Source: Thermoleophilia bacterium UBA6103
Lineage (GTDB): Bacteria; Actinomycetota; Thermoleophilia; UBA2241
Length of the DNA: 64,000 nucleotides
NCBI GenBank assembly: GCA_002423545.1
Contig: DIWP01000041.1
Coordinates: 3,919-67,918, forward strand
Direction: 5' to 3'
The position numbers were made by a program, and so were the translations under genes. Shown in pieces: positions 42,995 through 51,335 of the stretch. How positions within the stretch are numbered: the first letter of the stretch is position 1; each line of letters begins with the position of its first letter. The notes under the pieces were generated by a model. That model did no database searches. It worked only from the letters and a program-made list of their open reading frames with translations, and was not told the DNA's origin.

Positions 42995-43908
42995 CAGCGG
43001 TCGTCTGAGTCGCGCCTGCGACCGGCCCCGGCATCCCCGGCTATCGCCGCCGCAGACGTCTCCCAGCCGACCCATTCGAGGCCGTCGACGCCGGCGAAGC
43101 GCCGCGCCATCACTTCGAGCGCCTCGGGGTTGTCGTCGACCAGGATGAATCGGCGGCCCAGCTCGAGGGCCGCCGCGCCGGTCGTGCCGCTGCCGGCGAA
43201 GAAGTCGAGGACCAGGCCGCCGGGCGGCGCCGAGGCCTGCACGATGCGGCGCAGGATCCCCAGCGGCTTCTGCGTCGGATACCCGGTCTTCTCGCGCCCG
43301 TTGGTGGCCACGATCGTGTGCCACCAGGTGTCTGTCGGCAGCTTGCCGCGGGCCGCCTTCTCCGGCCCGACGAGGCCCGGCGCCATGTATGGGATGCGCT
43401 CGATCTGGTCGCGATCGAAGACGTGCTCGCCGGGGGTCTTCGCGTAGAAGAAGATGGTGTCGTGCTTGGCCGGCCAGCGGTCCCGGGGTCGGCCGCCGTA
43501 GTCGTAGGCCCAGATGATCTCGTTGAGGAAGGCATCGCGGCCGAAGATGCCGTCGAGCAGGAGCTTGCAGTAGTGCGCCTCGCGGTAGTCGACGTGGAGG
43601 TACAGCGATCCGTGGGCCGCCAGGACGCGATGAGCCTCGACGAGCCGCGGCTCCAGGAAACCGAGGTAGTCGTCGAAGAGGTCGCTGAACCGCCGCGTGC
43701 CGATCGTGATGCTGTCGTATCGCCGGCCCTGGAAGCCGATCCGGTCGCCGTCTTCCGAGCGGACCGTCCTGAGCTGCGTGCGGCGCTGGGTGCGGCCGGT
43801 GTTGAAGGGGGGGTCGATGTAGATGAGGTCGATCGACCCCGCCGGCAGCGTCGCCAGCACGTCGAGGTTGTCGGCGAAGTGGATCTGCCCTGTCAGGCCG
43901 TCGCGCAT
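42991..43908 (-). CDS. DNA methyltransferase, beta class (N6-adenine or N4-cytosine)
   Basis: A 305-residue methyltransferase with motifs in beta-class order: the catalytic IDLIYIDPPFNTG (motif IV, DPPF) near residue 29, then motif I DFFAGSGTTGAAALE near 243, with KPLGILRRIVQ between. DPPF fits adenine-N6 as in Mod-type enzymes, though N4-cytosine cannot be excluded. The specificity region is the long middle segment. No restriction endonuclease gene adjoins, so it is probably an orphan with a regulatory or protective role. Followed on the same strand by the toxin-antitoxin module. Confidence 0.85.
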   Translation of the reverse strand: MRDGLTGQIHFADNLDVLATLPAGSIDLIYIDPPFNTGRTQRRTQLRTVRSEDGDRIGFQGRRYDSITIGTRRFSDLFDDYLGFLEPRLVEAHRVLAAHGSLYLHVDYREAHYCKLLLDGIFGRDAFLNEIIWAYDYGGRPRDRWPAKHDTIFFYAKTPGEHVFDRDQIERIPYMAPGLVGPEKAARGKLPTDTWWHTIVATNGREKTGYPTQKPLGILRRIVQASAPPGGLVLDFFAGSGTTGAAALELGRRFILVDDNPEALEVMARRFAGVDGLEWVGWETSAAAIAGDAGAGRRRDSDDRC

Positions 43909-43935
43909 CGTGAGAACCCTCTCAGATGCGAGCGG

Positions 43936-44006
43936 CGCCCGGCAAGGCGGGCGGCAGACCGGCCGTCCGCGCGCCTCGCGGCGTCGCCCGGCAAGGCGGG
44001 CGGCAG
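43936..44006. repeat. Two identical 22-bp direct repeats, 49 bp apart
   Basis: The 22-base element (starting CGCCCGGCAAGGCGGGCGGC) occurs at 43936-43957 and 43985-44006. Each copy can fold into a small GCCCG/CGGGC hairpin. They fill the 157-base gap between the methyltransferase gene and the GNAT gene and may be a small mobile or structural repeat of this genome. Confidence 0.7.
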
Positions 44007-44065
44007 GCCGTCTGTCTGCGGGGGCCCGGACCGGTCGCCCCTGCTCCGCCGGCCGGTCCCCAGTC

Positions 44066-44581
44066 TCACACGCGACGCTCCAGCCGCACCACCTCGGTCT
44101 GCACGTCGCCGATCGTGATCTCGCGACGGCGCACCTGGGTCGTGAAGCCTTCGCGATGCCAGAACGCCAGAGAGCGTTCCCGCAGCGCGATGACGCCGGC
44201 GGCCAGCGATGAGATGCCGGCCGCGCGGGCGTCGTCGGCGATCGCCGCCACGATCCGACGGCCGACTCCCCGGGAGCGCATGTCCACGTCGACCAGGACG
44301 ATGCCGATCATCCACTGCCCTTCGTGGGCGAAGCGGCGCAGGACCTCGGCGTAGCCCGCCAGACGACCGTCCCGGTAGGCGCGGTAGATGACCTCGTCGA
44401 CGCGCGTGAAGCCGTCCGGCAGATCGTCGAGGTCGGCCTGGAACGACGCCGGGGTCGGCGGCGGATCGTCGACCTCGACGAAGAAGTCGGCGGCGCGCAG
44501 GCGCAGGTCGTGGATCTCGGCCAGGTCGGCTTCGCCTAGGTCCAGGACCTCGGTGCGCGTGATGCCGGTCGAGGCCGTCAT
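44066..44581 (-). CDS. GNAT family N-acetyltransferase
   Basis: A 171-residue acetyltransferase of the GNAT fold. DVDMRSRGVGRRIVAAIADDA near residue 108 is the acetyl-CoA-binding R-G-x-G motif, followed by LAFWHREGF. The ATG at 44581 overlaps the macrodomain stop by four bases; the longer frame to 44959 is an antisense artefact. Acceptor unknown: small molecule, protein or aminoglycoside. Co-translation with a macrodomain protein hints at a role with acyl or ADP-ribosyl groups. Confidence 0.8.
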   Translation of the reverse strand: MTASTGITRTEVLDLGEADLAEIHDLRLRAADFFVEVDDPPPTPASFQADLDDLPDGFTRVDEVIYRAYRDGRLAGYAEVLRRFAHEGQWMIGIVLVDVDMRSRGVGRRIVAAIADDARAAGISSLAAGVIALRERSLAFWHREGFTTQVRRREITIGDVQTEVVRLERRV

Positions 44582-45141
44582 CGGGCGTCGACCTCCGGGC
44601 CGGCAAGACGCCGGCGATAGAGATCGGCATCGTCGGCGCCGAAGCAGCAGAAGACCACGTGCTCCGGCAGATCGTTGGCGGCCAGCCACTGCACGACGGC
44701 GCCGACCGCCACCTCGCAGGCGGCCTCGTGCGGATAGCCGTAGACGCCGGTGGAGACACACGGAAAGGCGATCGTGCGCACGCCGGCATCCCGAGCCAGC
44801 TCCAGCGACGAGCGGTAGCAGGAAGCGAGCAGCTCGGGCTCGTCGTGTTGGCCGTCGCGGTACACCGGCCCCACCGTGTGGATCACGTGACGCGCCGGCA
44901 GGCGGTAGCCCCTGGTGCGGCGCGCCTGGCCGGTCGGGCAGCCGCCCAGCGTGCGGCACTCGGCCAGCAGCTCCGGGCCGGCGGCCCGATGGATGGCGCC
45001 ATCGACCCCGCCGCCGCCGAGCAGCGTGGTGTTGGCGGCGTTGACGATGGCGTCGACGTCGAGCCGGGTGATGTCCCCCTCGACCACCGACATGCGGCCG
45101 GCGAGCCCGGCCTCGTGCGTGTCGTGCGTCGTGTCAGTCAT
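44578..45141 (-). CDS. Macrodomain protein (O-acetyl-ADP-ribose deacetylase type)
   Basis: A 187-residue macrodomain with the conserved MSVVEGDITRLDVDAIVNAAN, LLGGGGVDGAIHRAAG and FPCVSTGVYGYPHEAA blocks of YmdB/AF1521-type proteins. These bind ADP-ribose and remove O-acetyl or protein-linked ADP-ribose. Catalytic-region Asn and Asp of the first two blocks are present. It overlaps both its neighbours (8 bases and 4 bases), so the three genes form a tight operon. Confidence 0.88.
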   Translation of the reverse strand: MTDTTHDTHEAGLAGRMSVVEGDITRLDVDAIVNAANTTLLGGGGVDGAIHRAAGPELLAECRTLGGCPTGQARRTRGYRLPARHVIHTVGPVYRDGQHDEPELLASCYRSSLELARDAGVRTIAFPCVSTGVYGYPHEAACEVAVGAVVQWLAANDLPEHVVFCCFGADDADLYRRRLAGPEVDAR

Positions 45142-45628
45142 GCTCGCTCCTCCCTGTGCGGGCCTTCGGCGGAGGCCGCTTCCGCGGGCCCCGCTCGAGC
45201 TTCAGGGCCGTCAACCGCTCGTAGATCCGATCGGCCTCGGCGGCGATCGCCGCGCCGTCGGCGCCTTGGGCCTCGAGGTCGCCCAGGACGGCTGCCACCG
45301 CTGCGTCGTAGTCCCGTCTGAAGCTGTCGTTGACGCGCTTCCACGGTACTCCTGCGAGCGGTCGGGCCGTCGCCGGGTCGTAGGTGATCGTCCCGACCGC
45401 CAGTAGCACGGCGATGATCGGATACCCGGCGTAGCCCTGCCAGTACGACGCGTTGTCGTTCGACGTGTACCGTCGGCCATCGTCGTCCCAGGTGACGGTG
45501 TACTCCCGGGTGCCGTCCGACGAGAGGACGCGAGCCTCGTTCCCGCTCACGATCCGAACGCGGCCGTCGGCGACCGCGCTCAAGGCCTCGTACACCTTCG
45601 CCTTCGGCGGCAGCTTCCACTCGGTCAT
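45134..45628 (-). CDS. Protein of unknown function, first in macrodomain operon
   Basis: A 164-residue soluble protein starting MTEWKLPPKAKVYEALSAVA. The N-terminal half is beta-rich with TVTWDDDGRRYTSNDNASYW and a pair of Tyr/Trp-rich segments; the C-terminal half is helical and ends in a basic tail (RKRPPPKARTG). No family is recognised; proteins with this start seem widespread in high-GC genomes (impression, not checked). GAGGAAG precedes the ATG at 45628. It overlaps the macrodomain gene by eight bases. Confidence 0.6.
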   Translation of the reverse strand: MTEWKLPPKAKVYEALSAVADGRVRIVSGNEARVLSSDGTREYTVTWDDDGRRYTSNDNASYWQGYAGYPIIAVLLAVGTITYDPATARPLAGVPWKRVNDSFRRDYDAAVAAVLGDLEAQGADGAAIAAEADRIYERLTALKLERGPRKRPPPKARTGRSEHD

Positions 45629-45702
45629 CGTCTCAGCTTCCTCGCTCGGACTCCTCACCGGCCACTCTGGGTGAGCGGTCGCCGTGGACCGGCTCCCGGT
45701 CG

Positions 45703-46224
45703 TCAGCCGTCGGTCGCCGGCCCTGCCAGGCCGAGCGCTGCGGGCAGCGTGTCGGCCCACGTCCTGATCGCCGTCCAGTCGCGGATGTCGCTGGGTGGCA
45801 TCTTCTTCATCGCCGGATTCGAGTGCGGAAAGCGCAGGACGGTGGGATCGAAACGGCCGCCGAAGATCGCGATCGAGACCGGCGTGAGCCATCTCTGCCT
45901 GGCTAGGGCGCGGTCGAGCTGCTTGCGCGCCCCATCGAGCTCGTCGCCGGTGTCGTTGAACGGTCCCATGGCGAACACGGCCACAGGCGTCGCCACCAGA
46001 GCCCCGCGATGCCGATCGAGGAAGCGGCGGGCATCCTTGTGCCAGCGGAAGAAGTAGAGCGCGCCGCCCAGGACGACCGCCGCGTAGCCGCTCACGTCGT
46101 CGACCTCGCCGGCGGCCCGCACATCGACGTCGAGGCCGTGCTCGCCGAGCGTGGCCGCGATGGCCTCCGCGACCTCGCGCGTAGAGCCGTAGGTGGTCGC
46201 GTAGGCGACCAGGACAGATGCCAT
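45703..46224 (-). CDS. Flavodoxin-domain protein (HemG-like)
   Basis: A 173-residue flavodoxin-like protein with the FMN phosphate-binding loop ATTYGSTREVAEAIA and a conserved VLGGALYFFRWHKDARRFL segment seen in protoporphyrinogen-oxidase (HemG) like flavodoxins. FAMGPFNDTGDE contacts the isoalloxazine in related proteins. Its start codon shares one base with the methyltransferase stop (TGATG), so they are coupled. HemG-like members oxidise protoporphyrinogen or act in redox control; which is unclear. Confidence 0.75.
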   Translation of the reverse strand: MASVLVAYATTYGSTREVAEAIAATLGEHGLDVDVRAAGEVDDVSGYAAVVLGGALYFFRWHKDARRFLDRHRGALVATPVAVFAMGPFNDTGDELDGARKQLDRALARQRWLTPVSIAIFGGRFDPTVLRFPHSNPAMKKMPPSDIRDWTAIRTWADTLPAALGLAGPATDG

Positions 46225-46853
46225 CAGGGGAGCTCGTCTCCCTGGTCGCCGGGGTCCGGCGGCCTCCCGGAGCCGACCTCGCCGGCGAAGATGTAGGAGA
46301 CGCGGTTCTGCGGCCGCGACCGGCCGCGCACGCCGGCGGCGGCCATGAGACCTTCCATGCCCGCGGGAGTGACGAATCCCGCCGGCTCGCCGAGCAGCCT
46401 CTCGGCGAGCGCTATGAAGCGGATGCTCAGCGCCTCCGCATCGAGCTCGGCGATGACGACGCCGCCGCCCGGACGCACGACGCGCGCCATCTCGCGGACG
46501 GCCTCATCGCGGCGCCTGAAGTGGTGGAAGGCGTCGCAGATCAGGGCGGCGTCGAAGTTGTCGTCGGGGAACGGCAACGCCGCCGCATCCCCGACGATGG
46601 CCTCCACGCCGGGAAGGCCGTCTGCGTAGCGCAGCATGTTCGGGCTGGCGTCGACGACGGTCACCGCGCAGGGCACGGTCCGGGCGAGGTGACCGGCCAA
46701 CGCGCCGGTGCCGCCGCCGAGGTCGAGCAGCCGGCCCTGTTCCGGCAGGTACGGCGCCAGCGTCTGCGCGAACACGTCGACGCTGTCTTCGTCCCAGCGC
46801 CTGTCCGTGCGCGCGAACAACGGCGCCGTCCATCTGAAGATACCGCCCGACAA
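46224..46853 (-). CDS. Class I SAM-dependent methyltransferase
   Basis: A methyltransferase of the UbiE/Methyltransf_11 group with the SAM motif LLDLGGGTGALAGHLA, VVDASPNMLRYAD (motif II Asp), DAAALPFPDDNFDAAL and the post-I MARVVRPGGGVVIAE. A TTG at 46853 seven bases after GGAGG gives a 209-residue protein; an ATG at 46949 would add 32 residues and overlap the cbiZ gene by 41 bases. Substrate unknown; the flavodoxin gene follows with one shared base. Confidence 0.75.
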   Translation of the reverse strand: MSGGIFRWTAPLFARTDRRWDEDSVDVFAQTLAPYLPEQGRLLDLGGGTGALAGHLARTVPCAVTVVDASPNMLRYADGLPGVEAIVGDAAALPFPDDNFDAALICDAFHHFRRRDEAVREMARVVRPGGGVVIAELDAEALSIRFIALAERLLGEPAGFVTPAGMEGLMAAAGVRGRSRPQNRVSYIFAGEVGSGRPPDPGDQGDELP

Positions 46854-46908
46854 GGCTCGCCTCCGAGTCGTCCTCTCCGCCTCAGCCGCTGCGTCCAGCG
46901 TACACGTT

Positions 46909-47688
46909 CTAGGCGCGTCGGGAGTCTGCCCGCTCACGGGCGAGGCCATCCATCGCGGCGTCTACTGCGGCATCCACTGCGGCAACGGTCGAGACCGTCG
47001 CTGCGCCGACGGCTTCGAGGACCGAGCGGCCGACGATCTCGCCGAAGAGGACATGCTTGCCGGCCCAGCTGACCTTCTGCGGTCCGCAGCCACCGACCAC
47101 GGCGACGGCATCTGTGCCAGTGCCTGTCGCCGGTCGCCCGGACACGGGGCTGGTGACTCCGGCCTGCTGCAGGGCGGCCGACTTGCCCTCAGTGGCGATC
47201 ATCAGCGATTCGACCAGAGCCGCCTCGGTGAGGATAGCGGACGTCAGCACGATGGTGTTGATCGTGCCTCGCTCAGTCGGTCGGTCGGCCATGAGACGAT
47301 GCTCGGCCCGGTCGCCGGCACAGCAGGGATTGGACAGTCCGCACGTGACGAGCACCACCAGGTCGACGCCCTGCTCGGTCGTCCGGACGATGCGCAGGGA
47401 GTCCATGGTCGCGGCCGTCATCATGCCTACGCAGGTGCCGTGCCAGTCTCGGTCGGCGCAGTATCGGCTGAGTGTCTCCTCCGGCGGTTCTCCCGTCTCG
47501 CAGCGCTGCGGCACCGCGAGGTTCAGGAGGCGACTCGCTTCGGTGAGCCCACCGTTGAGGACGGCGCTGCTGAGCACTGTGCGGGGTGGGGACAGCTCCA
47601 CGTGCAGATGGGCCGGCGTCCGCTCCAGCGTGACGCCGTCCATGAGGGTCACGACTCTCGGCAGCGGCTCGTTCACGGGTGCCTGCAT
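46909..47688 (-). CDS. cbiZ: Adenosylcobinamide amidohydrolase
   Basis: A 259-residue protein with the CbiZ signature: TAATMDSLRIVRTTEQGVDL, LVTCGLSNPCCAGDRA, GTINTIVLTSAILTEAALVE, ATEGKSAALQQAGVTSP and GTGTDAVAVVGGCG. CbiZ removes the aminopropanol arm of (pseudo)cobinamide and returns adenosylcobyric acid, so the cell can rebuild a different cobamide. This complements the cobT, cbiB, cobD and cobQ genes at 60-64 kb. It is solitary on the strand between an ABC exporter and a methyltransferase gene; no riboswitch is seen near it. Confidence 0.88.
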   Translation of the reverse strand: MQAPVNEPLPRVVTLMDGVTLERTPAHLHVELSPPRTVLSSAVLNGGLTEASRLLNLAVPQRCETGEPPEETLSRYCADRDWHGTCVGMMTAATMDSLRIVRTTEQGVDLVVLVTCGLSNPCCAGDRAEHRLMADRPTERGTINTIVLTSAILTEAALVESLMIATEGKSAALQQAGVTSPVSGRPATGTGTDAVAVVGGCGPQKVSWAGKHVLFGEIVGRSVLEAVGAATVSTVAAVDAAVDAAMDGLARERADSRRA

Positions 47689-47737
47689 CCCGGGCGCCGG
47701 GACCGGTGCTGTCGCGCGCGGCGAAGCCTCTGCACGC

Positions 47738-48556
47738 TCACACCATCAGGTCGCGGCGCCGGAAGAGGAGCAGGCCACCCGCGGCGGAGACGATCGGCAC
47801 AAGGGCCAGCAGCGCGAGTCCGCGCAGGTCGAAGCCGTTGATCAGGGGGACGCCGCCCATGTACCAGGAGAACGGCGAGATGTCCGTCATCCAGCCGGCG
47901 TCGATCACCGGTCCGAGAGCGTCGAACATGAAGGCCAGCACGGCGAGTCCGGCGGCAGCTCCGAGGGCGAGCGAGCGGCGGCCGGAGGCGGCGCCCACGG
48001 CCAGGGCGACCGTTCCGTAGCCGAGCGTGAGCAGGAACAGGCCGCTGCTGCCGGCTAGGAGCTGTTCCGCTCCCACTTCCATGTCCAAGGCGACGACGAG
48101 GAGTGCGCAGGCGATCGTGACCACGGCGACCAGGGCGACCGTGGCGACGCAGAGCGCCAGCAGCCGCTCGAGGAAGACCCTGTCACGGGTGACCGGCGAG
48201 GCGTACTCGAGCTCCAGCGAGCCGTCCTCTTCCTGACCGGCGATGAGCCGCCCGCCGAAGCCGATGGCGAACACAAGCAGCAGGGCCGGCCCCAGCAGGC
48301 CATAGACGGTCGAGGACAGCCAGCCGCCGGCGGTGGCGACTTCCTCATAGCCGAGCGCCTGCACCAGCGCCTCAGGCATCTGATCGATGAGCGTCTGCAT
48401 CTCGCCGGAGCCCCCCATCGAGGGGTAGAAGCTCACGTACATGGCACAGACGGCGGCCAGCGCGACGGCCCAGATCACGAGCGCACGAAGGCCGTCGCGC
48501 AGCACGCCGCCGAACACGGTGAGCCGGCCGCCTGTCGCCGGCTTCTCAGCGCTCAT
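47738..48556 (-). CDS. ABC-2 type transporter permease
   Basis: A 272-residue permease with six hydrophobic helices and the ABC-2 loop AGQEEDGSLELEYASPVTRD after the second helix. It overlaps the ATPase gene upstream by 11 bases; GGGAGGCCGAAG precedes the ATG. With the ATPase and TetR regulator it forms a three-gene export operon, likely for a toxic small molecule or lipid. Confidence 0.85.
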   Translation of the reverse strand: MSAEKPATGGRLTVFGGVLRDGLRALVIWAVALAAVCAMYVSFYPSMGGSGEMQTLIDQMPEALVQALGYEEVATAGGWLSSTVYGLLGPALLLVFAIGFGGRLIAGQEEDGSLELEYASPVTRDRVFLERLLALCVATVALVAVVTIACALLVVALDMEVGAEQLLAGSSGLFLLTLGYGTVALAVGAASGRRSLALGAAAGLAVLAFMFDALGPVIDAGWMTDISPFSWYMGGVPLINGFDLRGLALLALVPIVSAAGGLLLFRRRDLMV

Positions 48557-49646
48557 CTTCGGCCTCCCGTGGATCGTCGCTGCGTGCGGCGTCGCCGCGC
48601 GCGCCGGTGCACGAGTCGCCCGGACCGCCCGCCGGGCCTGTGTCGCCCGGCTCGGCCGTCCGGCCTTCCTCGTCATCCGGCGTGCGGTAGAAGTCGAGGA
48701 ACAGGTCCTCGAGCTCGCGGTCCTGCGCCGACCAGCGCCGGACGTGGTGGGCGGCGGCGGCCTTGAGCAGAGCGTCGGGCTCGCCGCTCAGCAGGCAGGT
48801 CAGCGTGACGCCCTCCACGGTGGCATCGTGCACACCGGGCAGTTGGCGGAACAGCGCGACGTCGACCGGTCCGTCGAACCGCAGCTCGACACGTTGCCCG
48901 GCATGCCGGCGCAGTGTGTGGACGTCGTCGACGTCGACGACGCGGCCGGCGCGGATGATCGCCACCCGGCCGGCGACGTCCTCGACCTCGCTGAGCACGT
49001 GCGACGACATGAAGACGGTGGCGCCGCGGTCGCGGGCCGCGAGCACCAGGTCGAGGACCTCGCGCTGCAGCAGGGGGTCGAGGCCGCTCGTCGGCTCGTC
49101 GAGGATGAGCAGCTCGGGGTGGTGCATGAATGCCTGGACCACCCCCACCTTCTGCTTGTTGCCTTTCGAGAGGCTGCGCAGCGGGCGGCCGAGATCGAGC
49201 CCCAGACGCCGCGCCAGGGGCTCGATGCGCTCCCGGCCGGCACCGCCGCGCAGTCGGGCGAGGTAACGCAGCAGCTCGCCGGCCGTCCGGCGCCCGGTCA
49301 GCGCCAGCTCGCCCGGCAGGTAGCCGATGCGGGCGCGCAGCCCGGCACTGCCGGCGGCCGGCGCCCGGCCGAGCACCTCGATGCGCCCGGCGGTCGGCCG
49401 CAGCAGGTCCAGCAGCAGCCGGATGGTGGTCGACTTGCCGGCTCCATTGGGACCCAGGAAGCCGAACACCTCGCCGGCCTGGACCTCCAGGTCCAGGCCG
49501 GCGAGCGCCCTGACCTTGCCGTAGTCTTTCACGAGGCCCTCGGTGCGGATCACAGGGTCGCCGGCGGCTCCTCTGCGTGCGGCGGCGGGCCTCACGCTGG
49601 CCATGCTCTCGTCGTTCGCGCCCGGGTCTGCGGCGGCGACGTTCAC
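48546..49646 (-). CDS. ABC transporter ATP-binding protein of the TetR-regulated operon
   Basis: A 366-residue ABC-2 ATPase with Walker A GPNGAGKSTT, signature SLSKGNKQKVGV, Walker B LLILDEPTSGLD and the SSHVLSEVED switch. The C-terminal extension ends in an acidic Gly/Asp-rich tail. The GTG start at 49646 follows AAAGGAGCG and overlaps the regulator stop by four bases. It pairs with the permease downstream. Confidence 0.88.
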   Translation of the reverse strand: MNVAAADPGANDESMASVRPAAARRGAAGDPVIRTEGLVKDYGKVRALAGLDLEVQAGEVFGFLGPNGAGKSTTIRLLLDLLRPTAGRIEVLGRAPAAGSAGLRARIGYLPGELALTGRRTAGELLRYLARLRGGAGRERIEPLARRLGLDLGRPLRSLSKGNKQKVGVVQAFMHHPELLILDEPTSGLDPLLQREVLDLVLAARDRGATVFMSSHVLSEVEDVAGRVAIIRAGRVVDVDDVHTLRRHAGQRVELRFDGPVDVALFRQLPGVHDATVEGVTLTCLLSGEPDALLKAAAAHHVRRWSAQDRELEDLFLDFYRTPDDEEGRTAEPGDTGPAGGPGDSCTGARGDAARSDDPREAEDER

Positions 49647-50461
49647 GTCCGGTCGCTCCTTTCGCCATCCTCGCTCTCCTGCTCGCCGGCGCCGAGGAAG
49701 GCTGCCTCGTAGCCGCGCGCGGTCTTCTTCGTCAGCACGCCCTTGCCGAGGATCTCGAGCACCGGTCCGATGTATGGGAGCAGGACGGCGGGATCGGCCG
49801 GCTGGGCGCTCAGATCGACGCCGAGCAGCCGCTTGAGGTGGTCGTGCAGCACCACGGCTCCGAGCGACCACAAGGTGAGGACGGCGGCGCGGCCCTGCGG
49901 GTACTTCGTGGGCCGCAACAGGCCGGCCTTCTCCATCTCTGCCTGATAAGCCACGGCGTCGGCGACCAGCTCGTCGACCAGTGCGGCCACCTGCGGCGAG
50001 CCCTCGGTCAGGGTCCGCGCAAGATAGCGCGTGAGCGGCGGGCCCGTGCTGCCCTCGCGGATGGCGGCCAGCGGGTCGAAGCCGGGGTCCGCGCCGGCCC
50101 CGGCCGCCGCTTCGCGCTTGCGCTCCCGTATCACCGCCGCGACGTGCTCGTCGCAAGCCGCCCGCAGGCCGTCCTTGGAGCCGAAGTGATGGATGACCAA
50201 GCCGGCGGACACGCCTGCTTCGGCGGCGATCGCCCGCAGGTTGGCGCCGGCGACCCCGTCTTGCGCAAAACACGCGATAGCGGCGTCGCGGATGCGGGCC
50301 TTGGTCGTCCGGTCGTCGTGGGGTCTCGCTCCAGTCCGGTCGGCGCTGGGGCACGGCCCGACATCGGCTTCATGGGTGCGCCGGGCCGCGCGCCCGCCGT
50401 CGGGGTGGGGGGTCACGCTCGATACGCTCGATGTCGGTCTCTTCCTCGGTCCTGAACGCAT
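49643..50461 (-). CDS. TetR family transcriptional regulator of the ABC exporter
   Basis: A 272-residue protein. A non-conserved N-terminal extension of about 55 residues precedes a canonical TetR helix-turn-helix (ARIRDAAIACFAQDGVAGAN, then AAEAGVSAGLVIHHFGSKDG). The C-terminal domain begins at about 105, and fits a drug- or fatty-acid-binding TetR. The promoter and a long palindrome overlap the 5' end, so ATG 50461 would be leaderless; ATG 50479 is the alternative and lies upstream of the presumed start of transcription. It precedes the exporter genes and probably represses them and itself. Confidence 0.8.
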   Translation of the reverse strand: MRSGPRKRPTSSVSSVTPHPDGGRAARRTHEADVGPCPSADRTGARPHDDRTTKARIRDAAIACFAQDGVAGANLRAIAAEAGVSAGLVIHHFGSKDGLRAACDEHVAAVIRERKREAAAGAGADPGFDPLAAIREGSTGPPLTRYLARTLTEGSPQVAALVDELVADAVAYQAEMEKAGLLRPTKYPQGRAAVLTLWSLGAVVLHDHLKRLLGVDLSAQPADPAVLLPYIGPVLEILGKGVLTKKTARGYEAAFLGAGEQESEDGERSDRT

Positions 50462-50498
50462 GGTCAGAATACTAAACATACGTTCAGTATCGAGTCAA
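50452..50498 (-). promoter_or_regulatory. TetR promoter overlapping a long palindrome
   Basis: Two 11-base arms, CTGAACGCATG (50452-50462) and CATACGTTCAG (50477-50487), pair with one mismatch across 14 bases. On the minus strand a TTGACT -35 box (50493-50498) and a TAGTAT -10 box (50469-50474) are spaced 18 bases and lie within or beside it. Repressor binding would block the promoter directly. The start of transcription falls at about 50462, next to the ATG. Confidence 0.65.
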
Positions 50499-50593
50499 AT
50501 CCCGGCCTGATGGACCGCAGGTCGGCAACGGGCGACGGCGACCCCGTCCTCAGCAGAGCGCGCGACCGCGGCGTCGTCGACCCACGCCTCGAT

Positions 50594-51049
50594 CTACGAT
50601 CTCGCCTGGAGCTCCACGATGTTGCCTTCGGGATCGGCGATGTAGCACCAGGTGATGTGGGCGCCGGTGGGAGTGGTGATGGTGACCACGTCTCCCACTT
50701 CCTGCGCTCCGGCCGCCAGCGCGTGGCGACGCGCGTCGGGGACCGACGGCACGAGGAAGGCGAGGTGAGCCAGTCCGGGACGGTCGACCGCGGGCGCCGG
50801 CCCGTAGCTGGGACCGGCGTAGCTGCAGATCTCCAGCGTCGGGCCATTGATTCCGCCGCCGGGCAGCCGCAGGTGGATGCCGGTAAGGGCGGCTCCCTTG
50901 AGGCCCGTGCCGGCCTCCAGTATCGGGCCGGAATAGTCCATCTCAGGTGAGGCGGGCTCGCAGCCGAAGACCGTCTCGTAGAAGGTCGCCAGAGTGTGCC
51001 AGTCACGCGCGACGAGGTTGGTGTGCGCGTACCGTGCGTCGTGGATCAT
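50594..51049 (-). CDS. VOC-superfamily (glyoxalase/bleomycin resistance-like) protein
   Basis: A 151-residue two-module VOC protein. The first half starts ARYAHTNLVARDWHTLATFY and includes the metal ligand His; the second has GLAHLAFLVPSVPDARRHAL and ends ITWCYIADPEGNIVELQ with the late Glu. Metal-dependent isomerase, dioxygenase or resistance roles are all known. The ATG at 51049 follows AAGGAGAGG; a longer reading adds 10 residues. Monocistronic. Confidence 0.82.
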   Translation of the reverse strand: MIHDARYAHTNLVARDWHTLATFYETVFGCEPASPEMDYSGPILEAGTGLKGAALTGIHLRLPGGGINGPTLEICSYAGPSYGPAPAVDRPGLAHLAFLVPSVPDARRHALAAGAQEVGDVVTITTPTGAHITWCYIADPEGNIVELQARS

Positions 51050-51169
51050 GTGCCTCTCCTTGCCCGGCCGACGTGTCACTCGTGCTTCCTGAAGTCGGCT
51101 GCCGGCCGCGGATCCATGAGAGCGATCGGGGCCGCGGGCGAGTCCCCCGCCGGCCGAGACGCGCGTGGC

Positions 51170-51298
51170 TCAGGCGCCGAGTATCTCGTTGAGGCCCTCG
51201 ATGACGCGGTCGACCTCCTCCGGCGACGCGCTCCCGAGCTTCCTCCCGATGCGCTTCACCGGGAGCATCCGGATCTGGCTGATCTTGACCCACGATGA
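51170..51298 (-). pseudogene. Remnant of a MazF-type toxin gene (3' end only)
   Basis: The frame ends with about 42 residues, SWVKISQIRMLPVKRIGRKL then SASPEEVDRVIEGLNEILGA, which match the C-terminal end of MazF/PemK toxins (VKxxQIRTL...VIEGLNEIL). The N-terminal part, including the catalytic region, is missing. Its place is taken by sequence just before the DUF4143 ATPase stop, which ends 37 bases upstream. So the gene was cut, probably when the ATPase arrived. Confidence 0.65.
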
Positions 51299-51335
51299 GC
51301 GGCACAGTTGCAGGCACGGTGTGCGTCGTCGCGGT

